Source: Rhizobium sp. AAP43 | GTDB lineage: Bacteria > Pseudomonadota > Alphaproteobacteria > Rhizobiales > Rhizobiaceae | Direction: 5' to 3' | Assembly (NCBI RefSeq): GCF_001296045.1 | Contig: NZ_LJHS01000045.1 | Location: 62,001 to 126,000, forward strand | Length of the DNA: 64,000 bases | Made by a program: the position numbers and the translations under genes | Shown: positions 51,575-61,977 of the stretch, piece by piece | Numbering within the stretch: the first letter of the stretch is position 1 | How the letters are laid out: each line of letters opens with the position of its first letter | The notes under the pieces: generated by a model | What the model was told of the DNA's origin: nothing | Seen by the model: the letters and a program-made list of their open reading frames with translations, nothing else | Databases searched by the model: none

Positions 51575-51629
51575 AACTATCCACCTTTGTGGAATTTGTC
51601 AACTAAGTTATTTTTCACTTTCAACTAAG
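51575..51629. promoter_or_regulatory. Direct repeats, candidate NrtR operator
   Basis: TCAACTAAG occurs twice (51599-51607 and 51621-51629), exactly 22 nt apart, about two helical turns. A related GAACTA is at 51574-51579. They lie in the AT-rich 140-nt spacer between the divergent SPFH and nrtR-like genes, at -40 to -70 from nrtR and -71 to -101 from the SPFH gene, where a shared operator is expected. Confidence 0.5.
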
Positions 51630-51668
51630 GTGCTGTGGCGCTATGAGGGAGGCGAAGGAGACTGCGTC

Positions 51669-52352
51669 ATGACCTATCCCCCACTCGCCGTGACGGTGGA
51701 TGTCGCCATCTTCCGTCTGCTCAACGGAGCGCTGCACTGCGCGCTGGTCCGCCGTGATGCCGAGCCCTTTGCCGGTGCTCTCGCACTCCCCGGCGGCTAT
51801 GTGCACGGCCAGGAGGATGGCACGCTGGAGGACGCAGCGCTTCGGGTCTTGCGGGACAAGACCGGGGTCGAGACCCCCTATCTGGAGCAGGTGGCAAGCT
51901 TCGGCGACATGGTACGCGACCCACGCGGCTGGTCGGTGAGCATTGCCTATATGGCATTGATCCGGCCCGCGGATGAAGTGGCGGAGATCACCCAGCGGGA
52001 GGGCGACCGGCTGCACTGGGTGCCAGCAGACGAGACGGCTCTGCCCGAGCCGCTCGCCTTTGATCACGCCCGGATCCTGGACGCTGCGATCCGCCGGTTG
52101 CGCGATAAGGTGGAATACAGTTCCCTGCCCGCTCATCTGCTGCCCGAGCATTTCACGCTCCCGGAACTGCAGGCGATCTACGAGAACCTGATCGGGCGAC
52201 CGCTCGACAAGTCCGCATTTCGGAAACGTATGGCGGAAGCCGATTTCGTCACGCCCGTCGAAGGCGTCAAACGCGCCGCCAGCCACCGGCCACCACAGGT
52301 GTACCGGCTGAAGGACGAGGCGCGCGCCGTCCTGTTCAATCGGGTGCTCTGA
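51669..52352 (+). CDS. nrtR: NrtR-type transcriptional regulator (degenerate Nudix plus winged helix)
   Basis: A 227-residue protein. The N-terminal Nudix fold has VDVAIFRL and LALPGGYVHGQED, but the Nudix box ends RVLRDKTG (59-66) where the enzymes have RExxEETG, so hydrolysis is probably lost. The C-terminal winged helix (about 145-225) contains LLPEHFTLPELQAIYENLIGRP, a signature of NrtR, which represses NAD-synthesis genes and is released by ADP-ribose. AAGGAG lies 10 nt before the ATG. Divergent from the SPFH/NAD-kinase-like pair, the likely target. Confidence 0.87.
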   Translation: MTYPPLAVTVDVAIFRLLNGALHCALVRRDAEPFAGALALPGGYVHGQEDGTLEDAALRVLRDKTGVETPYLEQVASFGDMVRDPRGWSVSIAYMALIRPADEVAEITQREGDRLHWVPADETALPEPLAFDHARILDAAIRRLRDKVEYSSLPAHLLPEHFTLPELQAIYENLIGRPLDKSAFRKRMAEADFVTPVEGVKRAASHRPPQVYRLKDEARAVLFNRVL

Positions 52353-52490
52353 AGCCATTCCAGCAAAGGTGCGGAGCGGTCTTGCCTCCGGAAGTGCTCG
52401 AAACCAAAGAGCGAGAGCCTTCCCGCACCTCCGTTCATCCGCAAAGGCTTTGGCACGACAGCCGCTCGCGGGCGTCGGGAGAGGCTTGCC

Positions 52491-53408
52491 TCACTTCGAC
52501 TTCAACTTCACGGCGCCCAGGCCACTTTGCGCCTGGTCTGCCGAATCGCCTTCAGTCTCGGTGCCATTGTCTTCGGCTACCGCTTCCTCCTCCTGGTTTT
52601 CGAACCAGGTGCTGATCAGGCCGGCATGGAAGGCTGCCATTTCGTAGCAGAATGTGATCTCGCGATCCTGGGCGCTCCAGAAGGCATTCTCGGTGCCGCA
52701 GGTCTTGCCGGTCAGCTTGATGCCACCCTTCAGGTTATAGCCTTCGCCAAACACGGTGGCGATCGTCTCCAGAACGGATGCCGACTTCAGGAGATCGGCA
52801 AAGCCCTGCAGGTCGGCATTGCCGGCCGGCTCGTAGGTCACGGTGAAAGCGGTCTTCTGGCCTTCCTTCATATTGGCCGCCAGCAGGCTCATCCAGCTTT
52901 CACGGGTCTTCTGGTATTCGAAGACGCATTCCTGGCGACGCTCTTCGGGGAAGTCGAGCGAATCGGCAAAGGTCTTGAAGAATTCCGCATTGGCGCCCGT
53001 CATCATGCAGACGATGCCATAGGCCCGCTGCCGGTCGAGGCCATGGGTGCCCATGAAATCGTCTTCCTGCGGTCCATCCTCCTTGGCCTCATCAATCAGG
53101 AACCAGCCATCGGCGGCGTCCTGGATTGTGGTGTTCAAATCCTCGTCCTCGGCGCCGAGCAAGAGCACAGAAGACAGCGCATCAACCGCATCCTCCTCGC
53201 GCCCGAGCACAGGCAAATTGAGTTCGGAGACCAGCATGTGGCCTGCCTCGTGGAACAGGATGAAAATCGCATTGTTGACGACAAACCGCTGCCCTTCCTC
53301 AACCTGTTCCGCCGTCAGTTCAGCGGCCGTGGCGGATGAGACAGGCGTAAAGGCTGAGGCCGCAAGCGTTGCGAGCACGGCTGCGGCAGCGGACTTGAAT
53401 GAAACCAT
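52491..53408 (-). CDS. DUF4344 putative secreted metallopeptidase
   Basis: A 305-residue secreted protein: signal peptide about 1-29 (SSATAA/E), zinc motif FHEAGHMLV (His53, Glu54, His57), then LPVLGREEDAVDAL (about 66-77), which is conserved in DUF4344. Two Cys pairs are likely in the periplasm. The C-terminal 40 residues are acidic low-complexity. Substrate unknown. It lies alone, minus strand, between nrtR and the broken DUF1203 gene. Confidence 0.84.
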   Translation of the reverse strand: MVSFKSAAAAVLATLAASAFTPVSSATAAELTAEQVEEGQRFVVNNAIFILFHEAGHMLVSELNLPVLGREEDAVDALSSVLLLGAEDEDLNTTIQDAADGWFLIDEAKEDGPQEDDFMGTHGLDRQRAYGIVCMMTGANAEFFKTFADSLDFPEERRQECVFEYQKTRESWMSLLAANMKEGQKTAFTVTYEPAGNADLQGFADLLKSASVLETIATVFGEGYNLKGGIKLTGKTCGTENAFWSAQDREITFCYEMAAFHAGLISTWFENQEEEAVAEDNGTETEGDSADQAQSGLGAVKLKSK

Positions 53409-53594
53409 GTGTGAGCCCCTAACCCCAATTGGATTCGCCCATTATGTAGAGGAGAGGTTAAGCGACCGGAATCGCCATTTTTGGTTTTGCAGTCGGGATA
53501 CAAGGACATTGCTGCGCAGGAAACGGGTGGCGGTCGCGTGGTTGGCGCGCCAGTCTGCCGAGACGCTCCCCCTCTCACAGCCCGAGGCCCGCCA

Positions 53595-54077
53595 ATGACA
53601 CAGCCGATCCAATTCCAAGCCATGCCCTCCGGCGACGCCGAGGCCCTTCGCAATGGCGGTCTCGACGCCTACAGCCTGGCGCCGGAAAGACGCCTCTTGC
53701 CCGGTGGCTATCCGTGCCGCCATTGCCTGGACGAGATTGCCAAGGGCGAGGCCTATCTGACGCTCGCCTATCGCCCCTTCCCCGAGCTCCAGCCTTAGGC
53801 CGAGACCGGACTGATCTTTCTGCATTCCGAGACTTGCCCGCGCTATCAGGCGCTGGAAATCTTGCCGCCCATGCTCACCGGCGCCGACTCTATCCTGCGC
53901 GGCTATGGCGAGGATCATCGCATCGTCTATTGCAGCGGCGGCGTGGTCGCAACGGAAGCCATACCGGCGCGGGCCGAAGCCTTTTTCACCGATCTGCGGA
54001 TCACTGACCTGCATATCCGATCGGCCCGCAACAATTGCTACCAGTGCCGCGTCGACCGGAGCCCGGCGGCACCCTGA
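53595..54077 (+). pseudogene. DUF1203 protein gene interrupted by an in-frame amber codon
   Basis: A 160-codon frame. Codons 1-67 encode the DUF1203 N-terminal half (PGGYPCRHCLDEIAKGEAY, AYRPFPELQP); codon 68 is TAG (53796-53798); the same frame then continues AETGLIFLHSETCPRY and on to CRVDRSPAAP with no other stop. Family members have Tyr in the PYAETGPIF stretch, so a TAT/TAC to TAG change explains it. The part after the stop keeps protein-like sequence, so the mutation is recent, a sequencing error, or a suppressed stop. Two conserved Cys residues (CRHC) are in the first half. The start at 53595 gives the family N-terminus. Confidence 0.85.
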
Positions 54078-54162
54078 ACCCGCACCAACGCGTGGTTCAG
54101 TTGCAATTCACCTTCCCCGTGCAAAGCTCTTGCCGTCGAACAAGAAAACTGGAGGGCACATC

Positions 54163-54744
54163 ATGGACAGACGCAAATTTCTCCTCGCATTCGGGGCCGC
54201 TGCCATCCTGCCGAGCGTCGTGCTGCCCGATTTCATCATGCCGGGTGCTGCCATGGCGCAGGAGGCCCCGAGCGAGGAGATGATCCTTCGCCGTCTCGAT
54301 GCGGCCCCGCAGCGTCAGGTCGCGCCGCAGAACCGGGTGACGATCAACGAGTTCAAGCGTCGGCCGGAGCTGCGCCGCGCAGCCCCCTCGATCGACATAC
54401 AGGCGATCAATTTTGCCACGGGTTCGGCAGAGATCCCACGCTCGGAATATCGCAAGGTGCGCCAGATCGCCGGCGCCATGGAGCGGATCCTGCGTCGCCG
54501 ACGCGCGGTGCGTTTCCTAATCGAGGGGCACACCGATGCCGTCGGCTCCGCCTATTCCAACCAGATCCTCTCGGACCGCCGCGCCGCCTCCTTGAAACAG
54601 GTGCTCGTCCGCGAATTCGGATTGCCAGCGCGCGTCCTGGATACGGTCGGCTACGGCGAAGACTATCTGCTCGTGCCGGCAGAGCGGGACGAATGGCGCA
54701 ATCGCCGGGTCACCCTGCGCCGCATCGACGATTTTGTTCGCTGA
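54163..54744 (+). CDS. OmpA-family protein with a twin-arginine signal
   Basis: A 193-residue protein. The N-terminus MDRRKFLLAFGAAAILPSVV is a Tat-type signal (RRKFL), cut near AMA/QEA. The C-terminal OmpA-like peptidoglycan-binding domain (about 75-190) has INFATGSAEIP, EGHTDAVGSAYSN and LSDRRAASLKQVL, ending EWRNRRVTLRRI. Probably a periplasmic or outer-membrane protein that contacts peptidoglycan. GGAGGG lies 8 nt before the ATG. Confidence 0.88.
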   Translation: MDRRKFLLAFGAAAILPSVVLPDFIMPGAAMAQEAPSEEMILRRLDAAPQRQVAPQNRVTINEFKRRPELRRAAPSIDIQAINFATGSAEIPRSEYRKVRQIAGAMERILRRRRAVRFLIEGHTDAVGSAYSNQILSDRRAASLKQVLVREFGLPARVLDTVGYGEDYLLVPAERDEWRNRRVTLRRIDDFVR

Positions 54745-54777
54745 GGCGCGAGCCGCACGCCTCTTCGAACGCGCTCT

Positions 54778-54812
54778 AAAAAAGGCGCCCCCGCCATTGC
54801 AGGGGCGCCTTT
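54778..54812. terminator. Bidirectional terminator between the OmpA-family gene and ald
   Basis: A-run, stem AGGCGCCCC / GGGGCGCCT, TTT. It can act on both convergent genes. Confidence 0.82.
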
Positions 54813-54834
54813 CCCGTTTTCAGCCTTGCGCGTC

Positions 54835-55953
54835 TCAGGCGACGGCGAGCGCCTTTTCCGGTGCCACGGCTTCGTATCCAAGCGCCTCGGCGACCGGCAT
54901 ATTGGTCACGCGGCCCTTGTGGACATTGAGGCCGTTGCGCAGATGGCGGTCCTCGGCGATGGCGCGCAGACCACGATCGGCGAGCGCCAGACCATGAACC
55001 AACGTCGCATTGTTGAGCGCATGAGCCGAAGTCACCGGAACCGCACCCGGCATGTTGGCGACGCAGTAATGCACGATGCCGTCGACTTCATAGGTCGGGT
55101 CCGAATGCGTGGTGGCATGGGAGGTCTCAAAGCAGCCGCCCTGGTCGATGGCAACGTCGACGATCACAGCGCCCTTCTTCATGCCGGAAAGCATTTCGCG
55201 GGTGACCAGCTTCGGTGCGGCGGCCCCCGGGATCAGCACAGCGCCGATGACGAGATCAGCAGAGAAGACTTCCTGCTCCAGCGCGTCGATGGTCGAATAG
55301 ACGGTATGAACCCGGCCGCCGAAGATATCGTCCAGCTGGCGCAGGCGTGGCAGGGAGCGATCGAGAATCGTTACGTCTGCGCCGAGGCCAACCGCCATTT
55401 TGGCAGCATGCAGGCCGACGACACCGCCGCCGATCACAGTGACCTTGGCAGGCAGCACGCCCGGGACACCACCGAGCAGGATGCCGCGGCCGCCATGGGC
55501 CTTCTGCAACGCCGTTGCCCCCGCCTGGATGGCAAGGCGGCCGGCAACTTCGGACATCGGCGCCAGCAGCGGCAGGCCGCCGCGCTCGTCGGTTACTGTC
55601 TCATAGGCAATCGCGGTCACGCCGGATGCGATCAGGCCCTTGGTCTGTTCCGGATCCGGGGCCAGATGGAGATAGGTATAGAGAAGCTGACCGTCGCGCA
55701 GCTGCGCCCATTCGGAGGGCTGCGGTTCCTTGACCTTGACGATCATGTCGGACTGTTCGAACACGTCCTTGGCAGAGGCGGCGATCTTCGCGCCTGCAGC
55801 CCTGTATGCGCCGTCATCGGCGCCGATGCCCGAGCCTGCTCCCGTCTCGATCAGGACCTCGTGGCCATGAGCCACATATTCCCTGACCGCGCCGGGGGTC
55901 AGACCGACACGATATTCGTGGTTCTTGATTTCCTTCGGGCAACCGACACGCAT
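54835..55953 (-). CDS. ald: Alanine dehydrogenase
   Basis: A 372-residue NAD-dependent enzyme converting L-alanine to pyruvate and ammonia. [20 protein letters not shown] is the family opening, [10 protein letters not shown] holds a substrate lysine region, and the NAD fold is [15 protein letters not shown] (about 172-186). Normal length. Divergent from an Lrp/AsnC-type regulator, the usual arrangement for AldR control by alanine. Confidence 0.95.
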   Translation of the reverse strand: MRVGCPKEIKNHEYRVGLTPGAVREYVAHGHEVLIETGAGSGIGADDGAYRAAGAKIAASAKDVFEQSDMIVKVKEPQPSEWAQLRDGQLLYTYLHLAPDPEQTKGLIASGVTAIAYETVTDERGGLPLLAPMSEVAGRLAIQAGATALQKAHGGRGILLGGVPGVLPAKVTVIGGGVVGLHAAKMAVGLGADVTILDRSLPRLRQLDDIFGGRVHTVYSTIDALEQEVFSADLVIGAVLIPGAAAPKLVTREMLSGMKKGAVIVDVAIDQGGCFETSHATTHSDPTYEVDGIVHYCVANMPGAVPVTSAHALNNATLVHGLALADRGLRAIAEDRHLRNGLNVHKGRVTNMPVAEALGYEAVAPEKALAVA

Positions 55954-56066
55954 TCAGCGTTCCTCTCTTATATGGGCCTTGGCCGCTTGTGGATTGAGAT
56001 GGTGGAATTGAAGCATCGATCGCGCAGAATGTCCTTGCAAAGTGAAGGAGGCAGACGCAGAAATTT

Positions 56067-56080
56067 CGCAGGATCTTGCG
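56067..56080. promoter_or_regulatory. Palindrome between ald and the Lrp-type gene
   Basis: CGCAGGATCTTGCG (one mismatched pair) lies 31 nt before the regulator start. Nearby are GAAATTTC (56058-56065) and the inverted pair GCATCG (56013-56018) / CGATGC (56085-56090). Multiple spaced half-sites fit Lrp-family binding. Confidence 0.4.
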
Positions 56081-56111
56081 TCAACGATGCATAAATCGGA
56101 GGAATCTACGA

Positions 56112-56573
56112 ATGGCGGAACTCGATGCCATTGATCGTGCCATCCTGAGGGCGCTGCAGGAAAATGCGCGGATGACCAATGCCGAGCTTGCAGAGACCGT
56201 CGGCCTTTCGCCGTCGGCCTGCTCGCGACGGCATGACATGCTGGAAAAGGCGGGCGTCATCAGCGGCTATCACGCCAGGCTTTCGCACAAGGCGATCGAC
56301 TACAAGATGATGGTCATCGTCCACATCTCCCTGTCGGGCCAGTTCGCCAAAACACTGACCGAATTCGAGGCCGCGGTGAAGCGCTGCCCCAATGTACTGG
56401 TCTGCTATTTGATGTCGGGCGAGTATGATTACATCCTGCGGGTGGCCGCCAAGGATCTCGAAGACTATGAGCGCATCCACCGCGACTGGCTGTCGGCCCT
56501 GCCCCATGTGGTCAAAATCAATTCGAGCTTTGCGCTGCGAGAGATCATTGAGCGTCCTAATGTGGGACTTTGA
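56112..56573 (+). CDS. Lrp/AsnC-family regulator, probable activator of ald
   Basis: A 153-residue protein: N-terminal helix-turn-helix (LDAIDRAILRALQENARMTN, LAETVGLSPSACSRR, about 3-50) and a C-terminal RAM ligand domain (SGEYDYILRVAAKDLEDYE). Such genes divergent from ald usually encode AldR, activated by alanine. The start at 56112 has GGAGGAA about 6 nt upstream. Confidence 0.92.
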   Translation: MAELDAIDRAILRALQENARMTNAELAETVGLSPSACSRRHDMLEKAGVISGYHARLSHKAIDYKMMVIVHISLSGQFAKTLTEFEAAVKRCPNVLVCYLMSGEYDYILRVAAKDLEDYERIHRDWLSALPHVVKINSSFALREIIERPNVGL

Positions 56574-56679
56574 CGTAGCAATCGGGCAAAATTGTAATGA
56601 CTCGATTCAGCCGGCTCTTACATGTCCCTGCTATAACTGTTGATGTTACGTCATATTGACCTCTATCAGGACGACAGGA

Positions 56680-57015
56680 ATGGCCAATACTCTCGAAATG
56701 GATGTTCGCAAGGCTCCCCGCAGCCGTTGCCGCATTGCAACCAAGGTTCGGTATTTCCAGCAGGAAGCCGCCGGGCGGATTATCGACATCTCGCGGACGG
56801 GTCTGGCGATCGAGCTGTCGACCAAGCTGAATGCCGGCCCCGGCAGCACAGTGGCCATCGAAACAGACGAGATCGGACTTCTGGAAGGTCTCGTTCGCTG
56901 GAATTACAGCGGCAGGCTCGGCATCATGTTCCGCCCCAACAGCAATGCTGCGGCCAAGGTCGACGCCTATTTCCGCAACTTCCACCGCGAATACAGGCCC
57001 GTCCTTCATCGATGA
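56680..57015 (+). CDS. PilZ-domain protein
   Basis: A 111-residue single-domain protein. The c-di-GMP motif appears as RKAPRSRCRI (RxxxR) followed by DISRTGLAIEL (DxSxxG), then VRWNYSGRLGIMFRP. Likely a small c-di-GMP receptor. The ATG at 56680 is preceded by AGGACGACAGGA; an upstream in-frame start at 56656 is possible. Confidence 0.8.
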   Translation: MANTLEMDVRKAPRSRCRIATKVRYFQQEAAGRIIDISRTGLAIELSTKLNAGPGSTVAIETDEIGLLEGLVRWNYSGRLGIMFRPNSNAAAKVDAYFRNFHREYRPVLHR

Positions 57016-57260
57016 CAGCGTGAGAATCGCGCTGATTCGGCGCTTGCGCATCCCCCCGATCTCAAGCGGCGCCTCCCGCTCCCCTCCATAACAAGCCCTC
57101 CAGCGCATGGTATCCAATGGATTTCAGCCTGGAAATCTACAGAGATACACAACGCGTTTCCATGATACGCGGCATCTTAACGAATTCGCCAAGACGGATT
57201 TAACGGATTGCCAGGATTGTGGCGTCACGCATGACGCCGCAATTGACGGAACGCAATTCT

Positions 57261-57575
57261 ATGACCGCAGAAAGCTCACGGCACTCCAGTGCCGCCATGC
57301 TCCGCATGCCCTGCCATATCCGGGCCATGCTCACCTATAGCGCACGGCAATATTCCGTCCGGATTCGAGAGATCGGCCATACGATGCTTGTCCTCGATCT
57401 GCCCGCACCACTGTCGCTGCCCGATGATGCGGAAATCTACCTCCAATGCGCAGAGTTCGGTCGGCTCGATATCCGGCTCTCCTCCGTTGTCGACCGGACG
57501 ATGACCGTCAATATGCTGGCGCCCAATGCCGCCATCGCGCAACTCCTCAGCGGCACGGGATTGCCACCACTCTAG
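57261..57575 (+). CDS. Hypothetical protein, possibly PilZ-like
   Basis: A 104-residue protein with beta-rich sequence (AMLTYSARQYSVRIREIG, TMLVLDLPAPLSLPDDAEIY, GRLDIRLSSVVDRTM) reminiscent of a diverged PilZ barrel, but the RxxxR and DxSxxG motifs are missing. It follows the PilZ gene by 245 nt. Alternative starts at 57219 (GTG) and 57231. Weak ribosome site. Confidence 0.5.
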   Translation: MTAESSRHSSAAMLRMPCHIRAMLTYSARQYSVRIREIGHTMLVLDLPAPLSLPDDAEIYLQCAEFGRLDIRLSSVVDRTMTVNMLAPNAAIAQLLSGTGLPPL

Positions 57576-57681
57576 TTGCGGCCGGCGCACACCATCACAC
57601 AACCGTCATTTTGAGGATGCAACTCTCGGCTTTGCGATTAAGCTGGCCCGGTTTTAGAACCGAACCGTTCGGGAGTGTTTC

Positions 57682-59703
<2,022 letters not shown>

Positions 59704-59749
59704 ACCTCAATATGGCTCGCGATTCGTCGCGAGCCATGTTCCAAAACTA

Positions 59750-60715
59750 TCAGAGGCTTGCGGCCACTTTCTCCGTTATCAGTTGAGGTGAGAAAGACAT
59801 GTTCGAGTCAGGCGCGGGGCAGTTGGAAAGCTTGTCCCGGAACGCCTCGATCAACCAGGCCGCGGCCGGACCCGGCGGGGTCGCCGTCTTGCGGATAGCA
59901 TAGAGCGTGTAGGATCCCTGCTCATAGGCGGGAACGTCGAGATGCACGATCCGCCCCTTGCGCAGGTCCTCGCGCAGGATTGAGGCCGGCAGCCCACCCC
60001 AGCCGAGACCACCCCTGATCAATTGATGCTTGGTGGCCATGTCGCTGACCCGCCAGGTCTTGTAGGAGAGCACGTTGAAATCCCGGCCTGCCGTCAGGTC
60101 CGATGCGTCGCTGACGACGATCTGCGTTTCCTCGCGCACATCGGCGAGCGTCAGTGTCCTGCCGAGTTTCGCCAGCGGATGATCGGCCGCAGCGGCCGGC
60201 AGCAGGAAATTGTGGCCGATCTTGTCGACAGTCAGCGAATCCTCCTGCTCCAGCAGGGCTCCGCCGATGCCGATCGAGGCGCGGCCATTGGTGACCAGTT
60301 CCATGATCCGTCCGAGTTCACCAACCTCGATGCGCAAGGAGACCGTCGGGAACCGCTGCTGGAAGTCCCGCAGGATCGACAGCGTCGCCCCCATCGGCAC
60401 CATGACACTGATCGCCACCGAAAGCTCGGGCTCCAAGCCCTGCACCATGCTGTGCGCCTTGGCCCGCATGACCTGCAGATCCGAAACGATCCGCCGAGCG
60501 TCGCTCAGCATGGCGCGGCCGGCATCGGTCAGCAAGGATTGCCGGGTGCCGTTGCGGGCAAACAGCGAGATACCGAGTTGGCCTTCCAGGTTTCCAATGG
60601 TGTAGCTGACCACTGACTGGGCGCGATTGAGCTGGCGCGCCGCTGCCGAAAAGCTGCCGGCATCGGCGACCGCGAGAAAGACCTGCAACTGGTCGAGTGT
60701 GGGATTTGCATCCAT
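59750..60715 (-). CDS. LysR-family transcriptional regulator
   Basis: A 321-residue regulator: N-terminal helix-turn-helix (LDQLQVFLAVADAGSFSAAARQLNRAQSVVS) and a C-terminal effector domain. It is divergent from azoR, so it probably controls that gene and itself through the palindrome at 60745-60770. The start at 60715 (MDANPTLDQL) is chosen because the HTH begins there; upstream in-frame starts up to 60754 would run through the palindrome. Confidence 0.92.
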   Translation of the reverse strand: MDANPTLDQLQVFLAVADAGSFSAAARQLNRAQSVVSYTIGNLEGQLGISLFARNGTRQSLLTDAGRAMLSDARRIVSDLQVMRAKAHSMVQGLEPELSVAISVMVPMGATLSILRDFQQRFPTVSLRIEVGELGRIMELVTNGRASIGIGGALLEQEDSLTVDKIGHNFLLPAAAADHPLAKLGRTLTLADVREETQIVVSDASDLTAGRDFNVLSYKTWRVSDMATKHQLIRGGLGWGGLPASILREDLRKGRIVHLDVPAYEQGSYTLYAIRKTATPPGPAAAWLIEAFRDKLSNCPAPDSNMSFSPQLITEKVAASL

Positions 60716-60744
60716 GAGGAACCGTCTAGCCATCCAATTATTCG

Positions 60745-60770
60745 ATAGGATCAATCTAGATTATCACTAT
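60745..60770. promoter_or_regulatory. Palindrome between the LysR gene and azoR
   Basis: An imperfect 26-bp palindrome with a perfect AATCTAGATT core (60753-60762) and outer arms ATAG / CTAT. It contains a T-N11-A arrangement, the LysR-box shape. Located 30 nt before the LysR gene start and 81 nt before azoR. Confidence 0.55.
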
Positions 60771-60850
60771 TTTACTGATGACAACATCCCTCTAGATCGA
60801 TGTCGCGGCCACTCCCGGGCCGACAAGTTCATCACGCAAGGATTGCTTCC

Positions 60851-61465
60851 ATGTCCTCCATCCTTCTCATCACGTCCAGCCCGCGCGGTTCGGAATCGCT
60901 CTCCAATTCGGTTGCCCAGGACTTTGCCGACAAGCTCAAGGCGCAGAGCGGCGCGACCATCGTTCATCGCGACCTCGCCGAGAGCCCGCTCGCCCACGTT
61001 GACGGCACGTTCACCGCGGCCATCCGCAAGCCAGCCGACACGCGCACTGCAGAAGAATCGCAGGCTGCCGAGATCTCCGACGCGCTGGTCGCCGAACTCC
61101 TGGCTGCCGACACGATCGTCATCGGCACCGGTCTGATCAACTTCAACATCTATTCCTCGCTGAAGACCTGGATCGACCACGTTGCCCGCGCTGGTCTGAC
61201 CTTCAAATACACCGAGAATGGCCCGGTCGGCCTGGCGACCGGCAAGAAGGCCTATCTCGTACTGGCTTCTGGCGGCGTCTACTCCTCCGGTCCGGCTGCC
61301 GCCATGAACCATGCAGAGCCCTACCTGAAGACCGTTTTGGGCTTCCTGGGCATTGAACTTGTCGAAACGATCTATGTCGAGGGTCTCGCCTACGGTCCGG
61401 AAGCTGCCGAAAAGGCGGTTGCTGCCGCCCATACCAAGGCCGAGGAACTGGCTCGCGCCGCCTGA
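60851..61465 (+). CDS. azoR: FMN-dependent NADH-azoreductase
   Basis: A 204-residue flavodoxin-fold quinone/azo reductase. MSSILLITSSPRGSESLSN is the FMN-phosphate loop, INFNIYSSLKTWIDHVARAG and VLASGGVYSSG are AzoR hallmarks. It reduces quinones and azo compounds with NADH in the cytoplasm, often in thiol or quinone stress defence. Start 60851 is the conserved one. Divergent from a LysR regulator. Confidence 0.94.
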   Translation: MSSILLITSSPRGSESLSNSVAQDFADKLKAQSGATIVHRDLAESPLAHVDGTFTAAIRKPADTRTAEESQAAEISDALVAELLAADTIVIGTGLINFNIYSSLKTWIDHVARAGLTFKYTENGPVGLATGKKAYLVLASGGVYSSGPAAAMNHAEPYLKTVLGFLGIELVETIYVEGLAYGPEAAEKAVAAAHTKAEELARAA

Positions 61466-61493
61466 CCGCTCATCTGATCCACCGCCTCAGACG

Positions 61494-61530
61494 AAAAACG
61501 CCGACGGTCCTGCCGTCGGCGTTTTTTTTT
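61494..61530. terminator. Bidirectional terminator between azoR and the HlyU-like gene
   Basis: A-run, stem ACGCCGACGG / CCGTCGGCGT with a 5-nt loop, nine Ts. Confidence 0.92.
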
Positions 61531-61568
61531 CATGCGCGATTGTCGCCAAGGGCGGAGCGGAGATGGGC

Positions 61569-61883
61569 TCAGACGCTGCGTTTGCTCTCGCCGTCCGAAA
61601 ACAGGCTCACGCCGTTCTGGTCGATGATCTGCTGGGCCTTACGGAAGGCCCCTTCAACGGCATCGTCGCGAGACGTGAAAACATCGGCGCGGATGAAGCT
61701 GCGCTCGAGAAGCTGGCCCTCGATCTCCCGCTCGATCCTGCCCGCCAAGCGATATTGGCTGCCTTCGGCGATGGGAAGCGCAAGGATCCGACAATCCTTG
61801 TAGGACTGCGCGGCGGCTGGAGCCTCGGCGGCACTTGGAGCGCTGCCAGTGAAGATCGAAAGGATGCGAGACAAAATAGACAT
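61569..61883 (-). CDS. HlyU-family protein
   Basis: A 104-residue protein. After a short N-terminal region, SYKDCRILALPIAEGSQYRL, GRIEREI and RSFIRADVFTSRDDAVEGAF followed by AQQIIDQNG match the HlyU fold found in many rhizobia. Whether it regulates transcription is unknown. The convergent azoR gene ends in the shared terminator. Confidence 0.78.
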   Translation of the reverse strand: MSILSRILSIFTGSAPSAAEAPAAAQSYKDCRILALPIAEGSQYRLAGRIEREIEGQLLERSFIRADVFTSRDDAVEGAFRKAQQIIDQNGVSLFSDGESKRSV

Positions 61884-61977
61884 GGAATCTCACTAGCATG
61901 ACCCATCACCGAGCGGAAGCCATGGGATCAGCGTTCACGCGCAGTGTGCCATCACTCAGCCGGACAGCAGCCGCGCC

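Noticed and set aside
53442..54014. 190-codon minus-strand frame across the DUF1203 region
   Set aside because: Considered as the real gene because the plus strand is interrupted, but the DUF1203 motifs on the plus strand are clear on both sides of the stop.
54826..56094. 422-codon plus-strand frame across ald
   Set aside because: Antisense to ald; the ald motifs are intact.
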